This document shows positions 23,536 through 32,321 of a DNA stretch of 64,000 nucleotides, in pieces (within the stretch, counting starts at the first letter, position 1; each line of letters starts with the position of its first letter). Below the pieces are notes generated by a model. It made no database searches, was not told the DNA's origin, and saw nothing but the letters and a program-made list of their open reading frames with translations. The stretch covers positions 83,851 through 147,850 of the forward strand of contig QHXN01000027.1 of assembly GCA_003222975.1 (NCBI GenBank). Direction: 5' to 3'. This DNA is from Acidobacteriota bacterium (GTDB lineage Bacteria > Acidobacteriota > Blastocatellia > Pyrinomonadales > Pyrinomonadaceae). The translations under genes were made by a program, and so were the position numbers.

Positions 23536-25743
23536 TTGAGCCTCAGAACACGCACACTGACCGCGCTCGTCGCGCTCTCTCTCTTGACCCCCCTGTCGGG
23601 CGCGCTCAACGCGTCGGCGAACACGCCGGCACAGGCGCGCACGCCTTCGCGTCCGCGCCTGAAGAAGATGACCGACGACCTTCTGGCGCGCTCCGACGCC
23701 GCGCCGAAAGGTAGCCGCGAGACGGCGCGCGTCATCCTCAGCGCCGCCGACGGGCAGACGACTGACTCCGCAGCCTCGCTCGCCGAAGGGTCGGGCGCGC
23801 GCGTGCACGAACAGTTCGACTCGCTCGGCCTCGTCGTCGCCGACGTGCCCGTCGCCAAGCTCTCCGAACTGGCCGCGCGCGACGAAGTCTCGTGGGTCTC
23901 GTCCGACCAGCCCGTGCGCTCGACCGCGGCCAGCTACGACAACACGAGCCAATACGAAGTGACGACGGGCGCGAGCAAAGTCCTGCCCATCGGCAACAAC
24001 GCGCTCGCGTCGGGCGGCGGCGGTAACGGCGTCGGCATCGCCATCCTCGACAGCGGCATCAGCCCGCCCGACTCCGCCGAGTTCGCCGGCTACAAGTGGC
24101 AGCAGTCGAGCGGCACCCTCGGCCTCGGACTCTTCTCGCAGACCTACCTTGCCTCGTACCCGCGCGTCCTCACGCACATTGACTTCACCGGCGAGGGCAA
24201 GACCACGGACGCCTACGGCCACGGCACGCACACGGCTGGCGTCGCCGCCGGGACGGGCCAGGCGAGCGAGGACTACGCCGCGAACAACCCCGGCTCGCCG
24301 ACCTACGGCGGCATCGCCACGAACGCCAACCTCGTGGACGTGCGTGTGCTCGACTCCAACGGCGTCGGCCAGGTGTCGAACGTCATCTCCGGCATCAACT
24401 GGGTCATCAAGAACAAGAGCGCCTACAACATCCGCGTGATGAACCTCTCGCTCGGCGCGGCCCCCTCGCAGAGCTACAAGACCGACCCGCTGTGCCAGGC
24501 CGTCTCGAAAGCCGTGGACGCAGGGCTGGTCGTCGTCGTCGCGGCGGGCAACTGGGGCAAGGACGCAACGGGCCAGACCATCTACGGCGGCATCCTCTCC
24601 CCCGCCAACTCTCCCCGCGTCATCACCGTCGGCGCGACAAATACGCAGCAGACGAACCAGCGCTCCGACGACGTGGTGGCGACCTACTCCTCGCGCGGGC
24701 CGACGCTCGTTGACGGGCTGATGAAGCCCGACCTCGTCGCGCCCGGCAACCATCTCGGCGCGTCTCAGACCGCCGCCTCGTCGCCTTCGGCCAGCAACTC
24801 CTACACGACTTCGGGCGGGGGCGGACTGCTCGGCACGCTGGTGAGCGGCAACACGAGTACCAATACTCCGGTCGCCACCGGCACTTATCAGGTGATGAGC
24901 GGCACGTCCTTCGCCGCGCCCGCCGTCAGCGGCTCGGTCGCGCTGATGCTCGAAGCCAACCCGTCGCTCACGCCCTCGATGGTCAAGGCCGTCCTGATGA
25001 GGACGGCTGAGCGCCTCCCCGTTTACGAGCAGATGGTCTCGGACAGAACTATGGCTTCCTTCGTGCGCGTCATCACGGAGGGCGCGGGCGAACTGAACAC
25101 GAGCGCGGCACTCACCGTGGCGAAGGCCATCCGCAAGGACGCGAACAGGGCCGTCGCGGGCGACAACCTCATCACGGCGAAGAACACGACCTACTCGACG
25201 CTCGGCCTCAGCTCCCCGATTGCCGGCGAGGCGATGCCGCTCAACAACGGCGTCATCTGGGTCGAGGGCGTCGCCTTCACCGACCGGCTGACGCTCACCA
25301 GCGGCTTCCAACTGCCCGACGGCGTCACGGTCTCTCAAGGCTGGGTGATGGTTGACGGCTACATGCTGCCGGACGGCACCTACCTCTTCGCGAACGGCTA
25401 CACCCTGGGGAGCGGCTATACCCTTGGGAGCGGCATCCTGATGTCGGATGGCTACACGCTGGGGAGCGGCATCCTCATGGGCGACGGCATTCTGATGAGC
25501 GACGGCATACTAATGTCGGACGGCTACACGCTCGGAAGTGGTATACTGATGTCGGACGGCGTCTCCTCGACGGGCGTGCGCGACAGCACGACTTACGCGA
25601 GCGAGACGACGTGGGCCTCCAACCTCATCAATCCGTCTTCGGTGCAGTTCGATGACAAGCAAGTAATCCTTCAAGGCGAGGCGGCGATGCCGACCTCGGT
25701 CAGCAGGATCAACTCGACAAGCCCCCTCTACCCGCACCGCTGA
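23536..25743 (+). CDS. Secreted subtilisin-like (S8) protease with C-terminal hexapeptide repeats
   Basis: 735 residues from TTG at 23536, with GAAGGAG 14 bases upstream. A signal peptide (to about residue 30) and an I9-like propeptide (about 40-125) precede the S8 catalytic domain: Asp in AILDSGIS near 171, His in GHGTHTAGVAAG near 228, Ser in SGTSFAAPAVSG near 457. The region 590-675 is a run of six-residue units, mostly GYTLGS and GILMSD, placed before a short C-terminal domain. The repeat could form a beta-helix or beta-roll stalk. The protein is expected to be self-processing and extracellular. A CGGATTG hairpin follows 4 bases after the stop. Confidence 0.93.
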   Translation: MSLRTRTLTALVALSLLTPLSGALNASANTPAQARTPSRPRLKKMTDDLLARSDAAPKGSRETARVILSAADGQTTDSAASLAEGSGARVHEQFDSLGLVVADVPVAKLSELAARDEVSWVSSDQPVRSTAASYDNTSQYEVTTGASKVLPIGNNALASGGGGNGVGIAILDSGISPPDSAEFAGYKWQQSSGTLGLGLFSQTYLASYPRVLTHIDFTGEGKTTDAYGHGTHTAGVAAGTGQASEDYAANNPGSPTYGGIATNANLVDVRVLDSNGVGQVSNVISGINWVIKNKSAYNIRVMNLSLGAAPSQSYKTDPLCQAVSKAVDAGLVVVVAAGNWGKDATGQTIYGGILSPANSPRVITVGATNTQQTNQRSDDVVATYSSRGPTLVDGLMKPDLVAPGNHLGASQTAASSPSASNSYTTSGGGGLLGTLVSGNTSTNTPVATGTYQVMSGTSFAAPAVSGSVALMLEANPSLTPSMVKAVLMRTAERLPVYEQMVSDRTMASFVRVITEGAGELNTSAALTVAKAIRKDANRAVAGDNLITAKNTTYSTLGLSSPIAGEAMPLNNGVIWVEGVAFTDRLTLTSGFQLPDGVTVSQGWVMVDGYMLPDGTYLFANGYTLGSGYTLGSGILMSDGYTLGSGILMGDGILMSDGILMSDGYTLGSGILMSDGVSSTGVRDSTTYASETTWASNLINPSSVQFDDKQVILQGEAAMPTSVSRINSTSPLYPHR

Positions 25744-25746
25744 GTT

Positions 25747-25853
25747 GATTGCGGAATTCGGATTGCGGATTGCGGAATCTCCGCAGCCGCGCCCCGAAAG
25801 TGAAGTGCCCCCTGAAGTGAGTCGAGCGACTCCGCAATCCGAATTCCGCAATC
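25747..25853. repeat. CGGATTG-family heptamer hairpin, copy 3
   Basis: Arms 25747-25769 and 25831-25853 are perfect 23-bp reverse complements composed of CGGATTG/CGGAATT heptamers. The loop is 61 nt. It starts 4 bases after the protease stop codon. Confidence 0.9.
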
Positions 25854-25874
25854 CACAATCTTGAGACCCCTCAC

Positions 25875-25903
25875 GGGAGAAGCTCACGGCGTGAGCTTCT
25901 CCC
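25875..25903. terminator. Strong hairpin between protease and HD-GYP genes
   Basis: A 13-bp perfect stem GGGAGAAGCTCAC with 3-nt loop, enclosed by a further CCTCAC/GTGAGG pairing (25869-25874 and 25912-25917). The outer strand overlaps GAGGTGA, the ribosome-binding site of the downstream gene, so it could terminate upstream transcription or limit translation of the HD-GYP gene. Confidence 0.6.
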
Positions 25904-25923
25904 ATTCCCCTGTGAGGTGACAG

Positions 25924-27933
25924 ATGAGCGAGAAGAGAGAAGACAACTTCGAGAGCCGAGCCTTTCAGACGACCGTGACCGCCGCGGGCCTCCTCCTGTG
26001 GGTCGCGTCGGTCGCCGACATCGCCGCGCTGCGCGAGCCGACAGAGCAGTTGACGCTGCTCGCGCTCGTGCCGCTGGCGATCATCGTCGGCATGTTCCCC
26101 ATCACCTTCCACCTGCCGTCGGGCCTGAAGTTCACGACCGAGAAGGTCAGCTTCACGCTCTCGGACGCCTTCACGCTGCTCGTGGCCTGCCGCTACGGCG
26201 TGCTCCCGGCGGTCTTCCTCGCGGGGCTGGAAGGCTTCCTCAGCTCACGCGCGACCGTCCGCCGACTGTCGAGCAACCTCTTCTCGTCGGGCATGATGTC
26301 GCTCGCGGCGGGCGCGGCGGCGGCGGCGCTGGCCGCGACGCTCACCTACGTCTTCGTCGGCTCGAACAGTTTCACGGCGGTCGCCTGCGCGCTGCTCGTG
26401 GCGAGCCTCACGCTACTGGCCGTCAACGTCGGCCTGCTCTCGACCCTGCTCGCGCTCAGGCACGGCGACGCGGTCTTATCGGTCTGGCGCAAGAACTTCA
26501 CCTGGGCGGTCGCGATGTCACTGCCGACGAGCACGGCGGCGAGCCTGATGTACCTGGCCTTGCAGTCGGGCTTCGTCGTCGTCCTCGTCGTCGGCGCGCC
26601 CGTCCTGCTCACGATCTATCTCTTCCACCGCCAGTACCGCGACTCCGTCCGCTCGCGCATTGACGCGCTCGCCGCCGCGCACCGCCAGACGGTCGAGGCG
26701 CTCGCCGTCGCCATCAACGCCAAGGACGCGGTGACGCACGAACACGTCACGCGCGTGCAGACCTACGCCGCGGGCGTGGCTCGTCTGCTCGGCTGCGCGG
26801 AGGCCGAGGTGGAGGCCCTGCGCGCGGGCGCGCTCCTGCACGACATCGGCAAGATCGCCGTGCCCGACTATATCCTCAACAAGCCGGGCCGCCTGACCGC
26901 CGAAGAGTTCAATCAGATGAAGCTGCACACGGTCGTCGGCGCACAGATATTAAGTCGCGTCGAGTTCCCGTTTCCCATCGTGCCGGTCGTCCGCCACCAC
27001 CACGAGCGCTGGGACGGGCACGGCTACCCAGACGGTTTGAGGGGCGAGGAAATCCCTTTGACCGCGCGGATACTTTCCGTCGTTGACTGCTTCGACGCCG
27101 TGCGCGAAGACCGCCCCTACCGGCGCGGCATGACGCGCGAGCAGGCCGTCAACTACGTCCTCGAAGAGAGCGGCAAGACCTACGACCCGCAGGTCGTGGC
27201 GACCTTCCTCGCGCACCTGCCGGAGTTCGAGGCCGAGATCGAGGTGATGCGCGGCGCGCCCGCCCCGACCTTCGGCATCGAGGCGACGGAACGACTCTCC
27301 GGGGCCGCGCTCGCCGTCGCGCCCGCCGCCGGACTCGCCGAGGACGCGCCGCACGCGCCCGAAGCCGCGCACGCCTCCGGTGAGCGCCCCCTCTACGACC
27401 TCGCCGCCGCGCTCGCCGCGTGCCAGACGGAAGAGGAGAAGTGTGCCGCGTTCGTCGGGCATCTCGGACAGGTCGTCCCCGCGGACACGTGCGCGCTCGT
27501 GCGCGTCAACGAGGAGACGGGCGAGAGCCGCGTCGCGCTCGCCGCGGGACGCAACGCCTCGCTGCTCGAAGGCCGCGCCGTGCGGCAGGATTCCGGCGTC
27601 ACCGGCTGGGTGCTCTCCAACCGCAAGCCCCTCTTCAACTCCGACCCCAAGCTCGACCTCCCCGAAGACGCGGCGGCGCACTTCACAGACTACCGCGCGC
27701 TCGCCGTCGCGCCCGTCGCCGCCGACCGCGTCCTCTTCGGCGCAATCGCGCTCTACTCCGCGGCCCTCAGCGAGTACGACGCGCGACACCAGCGGCTCCT
27801 CTGCGAGGCGGCGGACATCTTCGCGCGCTCCCTCGCCGCTGGCCGCACGGAGCCGCCGACCGACGCGACCGCCCCGCAGCCTAAGCCGGCGCGCTTCGCC
27901 GTCACCACGCTCGAATCGAACCTGACACACTGA
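25924..27933 (+). CDS. Membrane HD-GYP phosphodiesterase with GAF domain
   Basis: 669 residues. About seven hydrophobic segments (roughly 18-240) form a sensory membrane region of MASE type. The HD-GYP domain follows, with AGALLHDIGKIAVPDYIL near 302-318 (HD pair) and RHHHERWDGHGYPDGL near 360 (GYP). It normally hydrolyses cyclic di-GMP. A Pro/Ala linker leads to a GAF domain at about 490-640 (VPADTCALVRVNEETG, VTGWVLSNRKPLFN). HD-GYP placed before GAF is the reverse of the common order. GAGGTGACAG precedes the ATG; this site lies in a hairpin. The protein is expected in the inner membrane. Confidence 0.93.
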   Translation: MSEKREDNFESRAFQTTVTAAGLLLWVASVADIAALREPTEQLTLLALVPLAIIVGMFPITFHLPSGLKFTTEKVSFTLSDAFTLLVACRYGVLPAVFLAGLEGFLSSRATVRRLSSNLFSSGMMSLAAGAAAAALAATLTYVFVGSNSFTAVACALLVASLTLLAVNVGLLSTLLALRHGDAVLSVWRKNFTWAVAMSLPTSTAASLMYLALQSGFVVVLVVGAPVLLTIYLFHRQYRDSVRSRIDALAAAHRQTVEALAVAINAKDAVTHEHVTRVQTYAAGVARLLGCAEAEVEALRAGALLHDIGKIAVPDYILNKPGRLTAEEFNQMKLHTVVGAQILSRVEFPFPIVPVVRHHHERWDGHGYPDGLRGEEIPLTARILSVVDCFDAVREDRPYRRGMTREQAVNYVLEESGKTYDPQVVATFLAHLPEFEAEIEVMRGAPAPTFGIEATERLSGAALAVAPAAGLAEDAPHAPEAAHASGERPLYDLAAALAACQTEEEKCAAFVGHLGQVVPADTCALVRVNEETGESRVALAAGRNASLLEGRAVRQDSGVTGWVLSNRKPLFNSDPKLDLPEDAAAHFTDYRALAVAPVAADRVLFGAIALYSAALSEYDARHQRLLCEAADIFARSLAAGRTEPPTDATAPQPKPARFAVTTLESNLTH

Positions 27934-27974
27934 GCAGAGCCGCCCGGCGGCCCTGTTCTCATACCTGAAACGGT

Positions 27975-28010
27975 GAAGGGCGCGACCTCCATTCCGGGGG
28001 CGCGCCCTTC
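27975..28010. terminator. Terminator-like hairpin after the HD-GYP gene
   Basis: Stem GAAGGGCGCG/CGCGCCCTTC, 10 bp, with a 16-nt loop, 41 bases after the stop. It lies between convergent genes and could serve both. An A/T-rich run (AAAAAATTTTC) follows at 28023. Confidence 0.65.
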
Positions 28011-28039
28011 CATATTCGGCGTCAAAAAATTTTCTTTCG

Positions 28040-29062
28040 TCACCTCGGTCGCGGAGGCGACGCGCCGGGCGGGACGATCCAGAGTTCCATCGTGCCGGTC
28101 GGGCGCTGGCCGCCGTCCACGACGACGACGCGCGATGCGTCTATGCCGCGCGTGCGCGTGAGATAGTCCTTCGCGCGTTCGCCGCGCTGCTGGCCCGTGC
28201 CGAAGCGCTTGTTACGGCTTCCGTAGGCGATGACGTAGCCTTGAGCGCCGGGGCTGTTCTGAAGCTCGATGGCGAAAACGTCGAGCCGCGCCTTCTCGTC
28301 GTCGCGCTGTATCTCGCCGATCTCGTCGAACTTGGTCGGGTTCGGCGGCGCGGGCACGCTGCTCTGGCACGACGCGCGGCACTCCAAGTTGTAGCCCGCC
28401 ACCTCGACCGTCGCGCCGATGGGCTGGCCTGCCAAGCCCGCAGTGTCAACCGTGATGGTCTGCGTGCCCTGGCCCGAAAGGATCGTGCCCGCCGTGACCT
28501 TCCAGTTATAGACGGGCGAGACGCCGGGCGTGCCGCCGCTCATCGAGGCCGTGAACGTGATGGGCGCGCCGGCCTGCTGCACGTCGGGGCAGGACATCGT
28601 GATGTTCGGGCAGACGGGTCGCGGCGGCGGGCAGGTGCGCACGACGACCTTCGTCGAGGTGAAGGCCGTGCAGAGCGGGTTGTCAACCGGGCCGCTCTCG
28701 GCGGTCACGGCGGCGTTATAGACGCCGGGCTGCGCGCCCGACAAGTCCCACACCACGTCCGTCCCCTCGCCTTCGAGCCGCCCGCCCGAAACGTCCCAGC
28801 GGTAGCGCAAAGGCTTCCCTTCGGGGCTGACGCCCGTGGCCTTCAGGCGCACGCGCGTGTTCGATATACTTTCGGCGTCGGGGCAGATCGTGACGATCTG
28901 CGTGTCCGAGTCGAGCGTGATGGTCGGGGGCTGGTTCTGCGGCGCGGGGGCCGCGACTGTCTGCTTGTTCTTCTGCGACGCCCGCGTGGACGTGTAGGCG
29001 AAGGCCGCGAGGGCCAGCAGCAGCAGGCCGAAGACGGCGGCGGTGCGCTTTCCTGAAGGCAT
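28040..29062 (-). CDS. Membrane-anchored Ig-like/OmpA-like protein
   Basis: 340 residues. One N-terminal hydrophobic helix (about 6-27, anchor or uncleaved signal) is followed by two PKD/Ig-like beta domains: PLRYRWDVSGGRLEGEGTDVVWDL and VYNWKVTAGTILSGQGTQTITVD are the characteristic PKD-like strands. Cysteines occur in pairs. The C-terminal 110 residues (DVFAIELQNSPGAQGYVIAYGSR, then RAKDYLTRTRGIDASRVVVVDGG) resemble a degenerate OmpA peptidoglycan-binding domain. A periplasmic or cell-envelope structural role is likely. It is convergent with the HD-GYP gene. Confidence 0.75.
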   Translation of the reverse strand: MPSGKRTAAVFGLLLLALAAFAYTSTRASQKNKQTVAAPAPQNQPPTITLDSDTQIVTICPDAESISNTRVRLKATGVSPEGKPLRYRWDVSGGRLEGEGTDVVWDLSGAQPGVYNAAVTAESGPVDNPLCTAFTSTKVVVRTCPPPRPVCPNITMSCPDVQQAGAPITFTASMSGGTPGVSPVYNWKVTAGTILSGQGTQTITVDTAGLAGQPIGATVEVAGYNLECRASCQSSVPAPPNPTKFDEIGEIQRDDEKARLDVFAIELQNSPGAQGYVIAYGSRNKRFGTGQQRGERAKDYLTRTRGIDASRVVVVDGGQRPTGTMELWIVPPGASPPRPR

Positions 29063-29364
29063 GTCCGACTCCTTGCTGTTCTACAGGTGACAGATACTGG
29101 CGCACAGGTTAAACCAAAACCCTCCGCGCCCACAACGATATTTTTACACTCACTGAAAACGACCAATCCCGCCTGGTTTCCACTCCGCCTATCCAAAAGC
29201 CACGCCCGTAGCTTGTGACTCGTGTCTCAAGCCGTTGAAAGCGTGATTAAGTGGCTGCCCACCGGATAACACCAAACGAGCGTGTTATACTGCCCGCAGC
29301 CGATCAATCAGTAGCTCAGCGCTTCCTGATGCACGCGATAAGATTCGGTTGGCGAGGGTTGGAT
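29063..29364. other. Divergent intergenic region, probable promoters
   Basis: The 302 bases between the Ig-like gene (minus) and the Uma2 gene (plus) contain no gene. The stretch is A/T-richer than the surroundings. A TATACT hexamer at 29287-29292 could be a minus-10 box for the Uma2 gene, with TTGAAA about 50 bases further up being too far for its minus-35; this is weak evidence. Confidence 0.3.
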
Positions 29365-29913
29365 ATGAGCACTAAGACCCAGGCGACTGTCGAGGATTTG
29401 TACCGACTCCCTGATGGCGGGAAGGCCGAAATCGTTAACGGAGAAGTTGTCCTGATGAGTCCGACGGGTGACATGCCCGGACGCGCGGGCGGGGCGATAT
29501 ACGCCAGCCTCAGGGGCGTGGAACGCCGGGCGGGCGGGCGCGCGTATCCGGACAACGTCGGGTTCAGGGTAGAGCTGCCGAACCGTAAGTCCTTCAGCCC
29601 CGACGCCGCCTTCTACGTGGGCAAGCCTTCGGGGATGAAGTTTCTTGAGGGCGCGCCGGCCTTCGCCGCCGAAATCAGGAGTGAGAATGATTACGGGAGG
29701 GAGGCGGAGGCCGAGATCGCGTCGAAGCGTAAGGATTACTTTGCAGCCGGGACGATGGTCGTCTGGGACGTTGACTTGCTGAGCGACGACGCGGTCAAAG
29801 TCTATCGCGCCTCCGACCCGGACAATCCGAAGATTTACCGGCGCGGTGAAAGTGCCGAAGCGGAGCCTGCCGTCCCCGGCTGGAGAATGCCCGTGGACGA
29901 GTTGTTCGATTAG
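29365..29913 (+). CDS. Uma2 family (DUF820) putative restriction-endonuclease-fold protein
   Basis: 182 residues beginning MSTKTQATVEDLYRLPDGGKAEIVNGEVV, the usual Uma2 opening. The PD-(D/E)xK nuclease elements are visible as SFSPDAAFYV (PD), FAAEIRSEND (the E-x-K region, here E-I-R) and EIASKRKDYFAAGTMVVWDVD (downstream Lys). The Lys-to-Arg change at the central motif leaves activity uncertain. Uma2 genes occur in many copies in cyanobacteria and Acidobacteriota and have no established role. ATG at 29365 has GAGGG nearby; the open frame continues upstream without similarity. Confidence 0.88.
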   Translation: MSTKTQATVEDLYRLPDGGKAEIVNGEVVLMSPTGDMPGRAGGAIYASLRGVERRAGGRAYPDNVGFRVELPNRKSFSPDAAFYVGKPSGMKFLEGAPAFAAEIRSENDYGREAEAEIASKRKDYFAAGTMVVWDVDLLSDDAVKVYRASDPDNPKIYRRGESAEAEPAVPGWRMPVDELFD

Positions 29914-29963
29914 GCCGCGGCATCTATGGCGAACCCTTCTCGACCTTGAATAGGAGTTAAGGG

Positions 29964-31175
29964 ATGCTGACGAACGGCAGAAATCTCGTCTGGGTCTTCC
30001 TCGCCCTCCTGCTCTTCTCCGCCCACGCGCGCGCCGCCGATAAGATTTCCAAAGAGACTCTCGACTCGCACGGCAAGAAACGGACTTACTACCTCTTCGT
30101 CCCCGGCTCGGTGTCGGCGGCGACGCCCGCCCCGCTCGTCGTGCTGCTCCACGGTTCGGGGCGTAACGGCCTCTCACTCGTTGAGAAGTGGAAAGACCTG
30201 GCCGGCGCGGAGGGGTTCATCCTCGCCGGGCCGGACGCGAGCGACCCGCAGGGGTGGCGCACGCCCGAAGACGGCCCCGACTTCATACGCGACCTGGTGG
30301 AAGTGCTCCGCGCGAAGTACCCCGTCAACGCGCGCCGGGTTTACCTCTTCGGGCACTCGGCGGGGGCCGTCTTCGCCCTCGACCTCTCGATGATGGAGTC
30401 GGAGTATTTCGCCGCGGCGGCGGTTCACGCCGGCGCGTGGCGGGGCGAAGAGGAGTTTTCCTTCATAGACTACGCGAAGCGCCAGATGCCGCTGGCGATT
30501 TTCGTCGGCGACCGGGATCAGTACTTCCCCCTCGGCTCCGTCAAGGCGACGGAGGCCGCGCTCAAGGGCCGGGGCTTTCCCGTCGAGTTGACTATTATGA
30601 AGGGGCACGACCACTGGTACTACGACCTCGCGCCGGAGATTAACCGCAACGCCTGGGCCTTCCTCAAGCGGCATGAGCTGAACGAAGAGCCGAGGTACGA
30701 GACCTATAATTACACCGGCTCGCCGGACGAAGTTAACGCCGCGGTGAAGGAGATCAACGCGCTCTCCTTGAAGTCCAACGACTCGCTGCAACTGTTCAAC
30801 GCCAAAGAAGAGGAGCTGCGTGGAAAGGGTTACGGCGGGGAGGGCGTCGCCGCAGTCGCGCGGGCGCAGATGGGGCTGCTCAAAGAGGGCGCGGACGCGC
30901 TCCGCGCCGCCGCGCTCAGGGCCGAGCAGGCGAGTAAGCTGAAGTTGAAGCGCAATGACTCGCAGTATTTTTCCCTCTTCGCGCAGAGTGCTCGTAAGAG
31001 GGCGGAGGCTTTTGACGCGATGCGGGAGCGCGCGGAGTTGTTACTAAGCGATGAGCCGCCCAACACCGTCACGGCCAAAATGAACGAGGCGTCTGTCAGG
31101 GCTGAGAGGCTGAATCAGGAGGCCAACGAGTTGGAGCAGAAGGCCGAGCGGATGAGAGCGGGGCAGGATCACTGA
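29964..31175 (+). CDS. Secreted PHB-depolymerase-like esterase with C-terminal coiled coil
   Basis: 403 residues. The signal peptide ends near ARAAD. An alpha/beta-hydrolase of the LpqC/polyhydroxybutyrate-depolymerase group follows: VVLLHGSGRNG (oxyanion), YLFGHSAGAVFAL (nucleophile Ser), FVGDRDQYFP (acid Asp) and MKGHDHWYYD (His), so the triad is complete. From about residue 245 the chain turns into a charged helical region (VNAAVKEINALSLKSND onwards) ending in coiled-coil heptads (AERLNQEANELEQKAERM). The native substrate is probably an ester or feruloyl-type compound, not necessarily PHB. GGAGTTAAGGG precedes the ATG. Confidence 0.85.
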   Translation: MLTNGRNLVWVFLALLLFSAHARAADKISKETLDSHGKKRTYYLFVPGSVSAATPAPLVVLLHGSGRNGLSLVEKWKDLAGAEGFILAGPDASDPQGWRTPEDGPDFIRDLVEVLRAKYPVNARRVYLFGHSAGAVFALDLSMMESEYFAAAAVHAGAWRGEEEFSFIDYAKRQMPLAIFVGDRDQYFPLGSVKATEAALKGRGFPVELTIMKGHDHWYYDLAPEINRNAWAFLKRHELNEEPRYETYNYTGSPDEVNAAVKEINALSLKSNDSLQLFNAKEEELRGKGYGGEGVAAVARAQMGLLKEGADALRAAALRAEQASKLKLKRNDSQYFSLFAQSARKRAEAFDAMRERAELLLSDEPPNTVTAKMNEASVRAERLNQEANELEQKAERMRAGQDH

Positions 31176-31281
31176 CCCCGCGCCCATAAACGGCATGCGG
31201 CGGACGTGCGATACGAATCTCAACCTCGACGTTGCGGCATGCCGCCGACGCCGGGCGTCAGACACAACGAGGAAGGAACCT

Positions 31282-31869
31282 ATGATTAAGGGAAGCGAGC
31301 GAAGGGAAGCCGATTACCCGGTGGACAAAATCTTTCTCGACCGCTGGTCGCCGCGCGCGATGTCGGGCGAGGAGATGGCGGAGGGAGAGTTGATGGCGCT
31401 GTTCGAGGCGGCGCGCTGGGCACCCTCGTCTTACAACAACCAGCCGTGGCGCATCCTCTACGCGCGGCGCGGCACCGAGAACTGGCCGCAATTCTTCGGC
31501 CTGCTCGTCGGGGGTAACCAGGCTTGGGCGAAGGACGCCGCCGCGCTCCTCCTGTTCGTCTCGAAGACGACCTTCGACTTCAACGGCGAGACTTACCCGA
31601 CGCACTCGTTCGACACCGGCGCGGCGTGGGAGAACCTGGCGCTGCAAGCCACGCTCAAGGGCTACGTCGTCCACGGCATGCAGGGCTTCGACTACGAGCG
31701 CGCGCGCGCGGAGCTACGCATCCCCGAAGGCTTCCGCGTCGAGGCGATGGCCGCCGTCGGCAGGCCCGGCAAGGCGGAAGACCTGCCGGAGGGCTTGCGG
31801 GAGCGCGAAGCGCCCAGCCCGCGGAAGAAGCTCGCGGAGATCGTCTGCGAGGGGAAGTTCCGCTTCTGA
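31282..31869 (+). CDS. Nitroreductase family protein
   Basis: 195 residues. FMN-binding nitroreductase fold: FLDRWSPRAMSGEEM, then FEAARWAPSSYNNQPWRILYA (the phosphate/FMN-binding segment typical of the family), AWENLALQATLKGYVVHGMQGFD and a Pro-rich tail. Members reduce nitro groups, quinones or flavins with NAD(P)H. The native substrate cannot be told. ATG at 31282 has GAGGAAGGA at the right distance; the longer open frame upstream lacks similarity. The cupin gene begins 20 bases after the stop, indicating one transcript. Confidence 0.9.
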   Translation: MIKGSERREADYPVDKIFLDRWSPRAMSGEEMAEGELMALFEAARWAPSSYNNQPWRILYARRGTENWPQFFGLLVGGNQAWAKDAAALLLFVSKTTFDFNGETYPTHSFDTGAAWENLALQATLKGYVVHGMQGFDYERARAELRIPEGFRVEAMAAVGRPGKAEDLPEGLREREAPSPRKKLAEIVCEGKFRF

Positions 31870-31889
31870 GAAACGTCGGGCCGAAAGAG

Positions 31890-32285
31890 ATGGCGGAGGA
31901 GACCGAGACGAACCCGGACGCTTCGACGAACGCCGCCCGGCGGAGGGTGAGCGTCGCGGAGGCTCTGGCGCGACTGCCCGGCGCGGGCGGCGTGCGCTTC
32001 GCGGAGGTGCTCAAACACGGCAGCCTCTCGGTCGAGATTTACGCGCCGCGGGGCACAGACCCGCAGCAGCCGCACACGCGCGACGAGGCTTACATAGTCA
32101 TCGAGGGCCGCGGCGAGTTCGTCAACGGCGAGGAGCGACACCCCGTAGCGCCCGGCGACTTTCTCTTCGTGCCTGCTGGCGTCGTGCACCGCTTCGAGAG
32201 CTTCACCGAAGACCTCACGGTGTGGGTCATCTTCTATGGGCCGGAAGGCGGCGAAGGCGCTGCGCCTCCCCCGCGGCCCCGATGA
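31890..32285 (+). CDS. Small cupin-domain protein
   Basis: 131 residues. A single conserved-barrel domain has metal-binding cupin motifs: PHTRDEAYIVIEGRGEFVNGEE (motif 1, with HxxxxE-like arrangement and G) and PGDFLFVPAGVVHRFESF (motif 2 with His). The N-terminal 35 residues are a charged, probably disordered extension. Probably a small metal-binding dioxygenase, isomerase or sensor; no substrate can be assigned. It follows the nitroreductase gene closely and may share its regulation. Confidence 0.85.
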   Translation: MAEETETNPDASTNAARRRVSVAEALARLPGAGGVRFAEVLKHGSLSVEIYAPRGTDPQQPHTRDEAYIVIEGRGEFVNGEERHPVAPGDFLFVPAGVVHRFESFTEDLTVWVIFYGPEGGEGAAPPPRPR

Positions 32286-32321
32286 GCCGCGACTCGCCCT
32301 CTCTGCGCGGCGACCGTTTCG

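Noticed and set aside
23329..25338. 669-codon minus-strand frame opposite the subtilase
   Set aside because: Antisense shadow; the catalytic triad lies on the plus strand.
25861..25923. Cyclic di-GMP riboswitch ahead of the HD-GYP gene
   Set aside because: The hairpin lacks the conserved GEMM bulges and tetraloop/receptor features; it is a plain palindrome.
29295..29360. tRNA-like D-arm sequence AGTAGCTCAG
   Set aside because: No anticodon stem, T-arm or acceptor pairing could be built around it.
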